Shown in pieces: positions 51,817-52,041 of a stretch of 52,041 bases of DNA. The notes under the pieces are model-generated. The model was given only the letters and a program-made list of their open reading frames with translations. It did no database searches and was not told the DNA's origin. Both the position numbers and the translations under genes were made by a program. Numbering within the stretch: position 1 is the first letter of the stretch; the number at the start of each line of letters is the position of its first letter. The DNA is taken from NCBI GenBank assembly GCA_017551925.1, contig JAFZKA010000038.1:1-52041 (forward strand), written 5' to 3'. The stretch is from Bacteroidaceae bacterium. GTDB taxonomy: Bacteria; Bacteroidota; Bacteroidia; Bacteroidales; Bacteroidaceae.

Positions 51817-52041
51817 ATGGCAAAAGAGACATTTGTGCGCACGAAACCGCACGTAAACATTGGTACTATCGGTCACGTTGACCACGGTAAGACTACCCTG
51901 ACCGCCGCTATCACCAAGGTTTTGGCTGAGAGAGTATCAGGTAACGCTGACAAGATCAAGTCATTTGATCAGATTGATAACGCCCCTGAGGAGAAGGAGC
52001 GTGGTATAACCATCAACACCGCTCACATTGAGTACGAGACT
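51817..52041 (+). CDS. tuf: Elongation factor Tu (N-terminal part; runs off the window)
   Basis: The first 75 residues are visible: [20 protein letters not shown], then [13 protein letters not shown], which contains the P-loop [26 protein letters not shown] follows, the switch I region just before the DCPGH motif expected after the window. EF-Tu delivers aminoacyl-tRNA to the ribosome. The remaining roughly 320 residues are beyond the end. Its placement after Thr-Tyr-Gly-Thr tRNAs mirrors the tufB operon of E. coli. Confidence 0.97.
   Translation, partial: MAKETFVRTKPHVNIGTIGHVDHGKTTLTAAITKVLAERVSGNADKIKSFDQIDNAPEEKERGITINTAHIEYET

Overview
The window looks like a chromosomal segment of a Bacteroidales bacterium (phylum Bacteroidota; genus not fixed, Prevotella/Bacteroides/Muribaculaceae-like). 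Evidence: a type IX secretion (T9SS) core operon porP-gldK-gldL-gldM-gldN, Bacteroidota promoter elements (TTTG, about 19 nt, TAnnTTTG), almost no Shine-Dalgarno sequences, many surface lipoproteins, DUF6089 and DUF6242 proteins, a three-subunit fumarate reductase with a di-haem cytochrome b, and a C10-family protease. I see no insertion sequence, prophage, CRISPR array or resistance gene. Genes are tightly packed, with several 4-base overlaps and four convergent gene pairs that overlap, and no gene-free gap exceeds 300 bases.

Layout. 1-2.4 kb: apt (cut by the window edge) and mnmG, separated by a near-perfect parS-like palindrome. 2.5-7.5 kb: three exported proteins (C10 protease with a beta-solenoid-like tail, tandem PAP2 phosphatase, rhodanese/metallo-beta-lactamase lipoprotein). 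7.5-11.1 kb: frdCAB with a strong terminator. 11.1-14.9 kb: a small basic protein, a GT87-like membrane protein, and a minus-strand run DUF2795 / cobalamin adenosyltransferase / methyltransferase / DUF3108 just downstream of tRNA-Leu(TAA). 15-16.7 kb: a lipoprotein carboxylesterase with a Gly/Met-rich insert. 16.7-19.7 kb: pyrE, SRPBCC protein, argH and a Rieske-like four-cysteine lipoprotein on one minus-strand operon.

19.8-27.9 kb is a plus-strand envelope-building cluster: DUF6242 lipoprotein, DUF6089 barrel, uppS, bamA, three skp/ompH paralogues and murI. 27.9-30.2 kb: a lolC/E-type permease, rbfA and an O-methyltransferase on the minus strand, divergent from xerD. 31.3-34.1 kb: an OmpA-like/TPR lipoprotein with a textbook promoter, then dprA. 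34.2-43.0 kb: mdh, gamma-carbonic anhydrase, waaA, gltX, a 7TM-HD phosphohydrolase and priA. 43.1-49.6 kb: a small outer-membrane barrel and the T9SS operon. 49.7-52.0 kb: rpsU, a xerC-type recombinase, hpf, and a tRNA-Thr/Tyr/Gly/Thr cluster leading into tuf (cut by the window edge).

Common themes: outer-membrane biogenesis (UppS, BamA, Skp, WaaA, LolC/E-type, T9SS), with the C10 protease a plausible T9SS client; fumarate respiration (malate dehydrogenase plus fumarate reductase); translation (tRNAs, EF-Tu, bS21, HPF, RbfA, GltX, MnmG); and chromosome maintenance (parS, two Xer recombinases, PriA, DprA). Most of this is core genome. The points most worth attention are the parS site, the protease/T9SS link, the degenerate tandem phosphatase, the four-cysteine Rieske-like lipoprotein, the terminator abutting the xerC start, and the tRNA-tuf cluster whose anticodon order equals that of the E. 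coli tufB operon.
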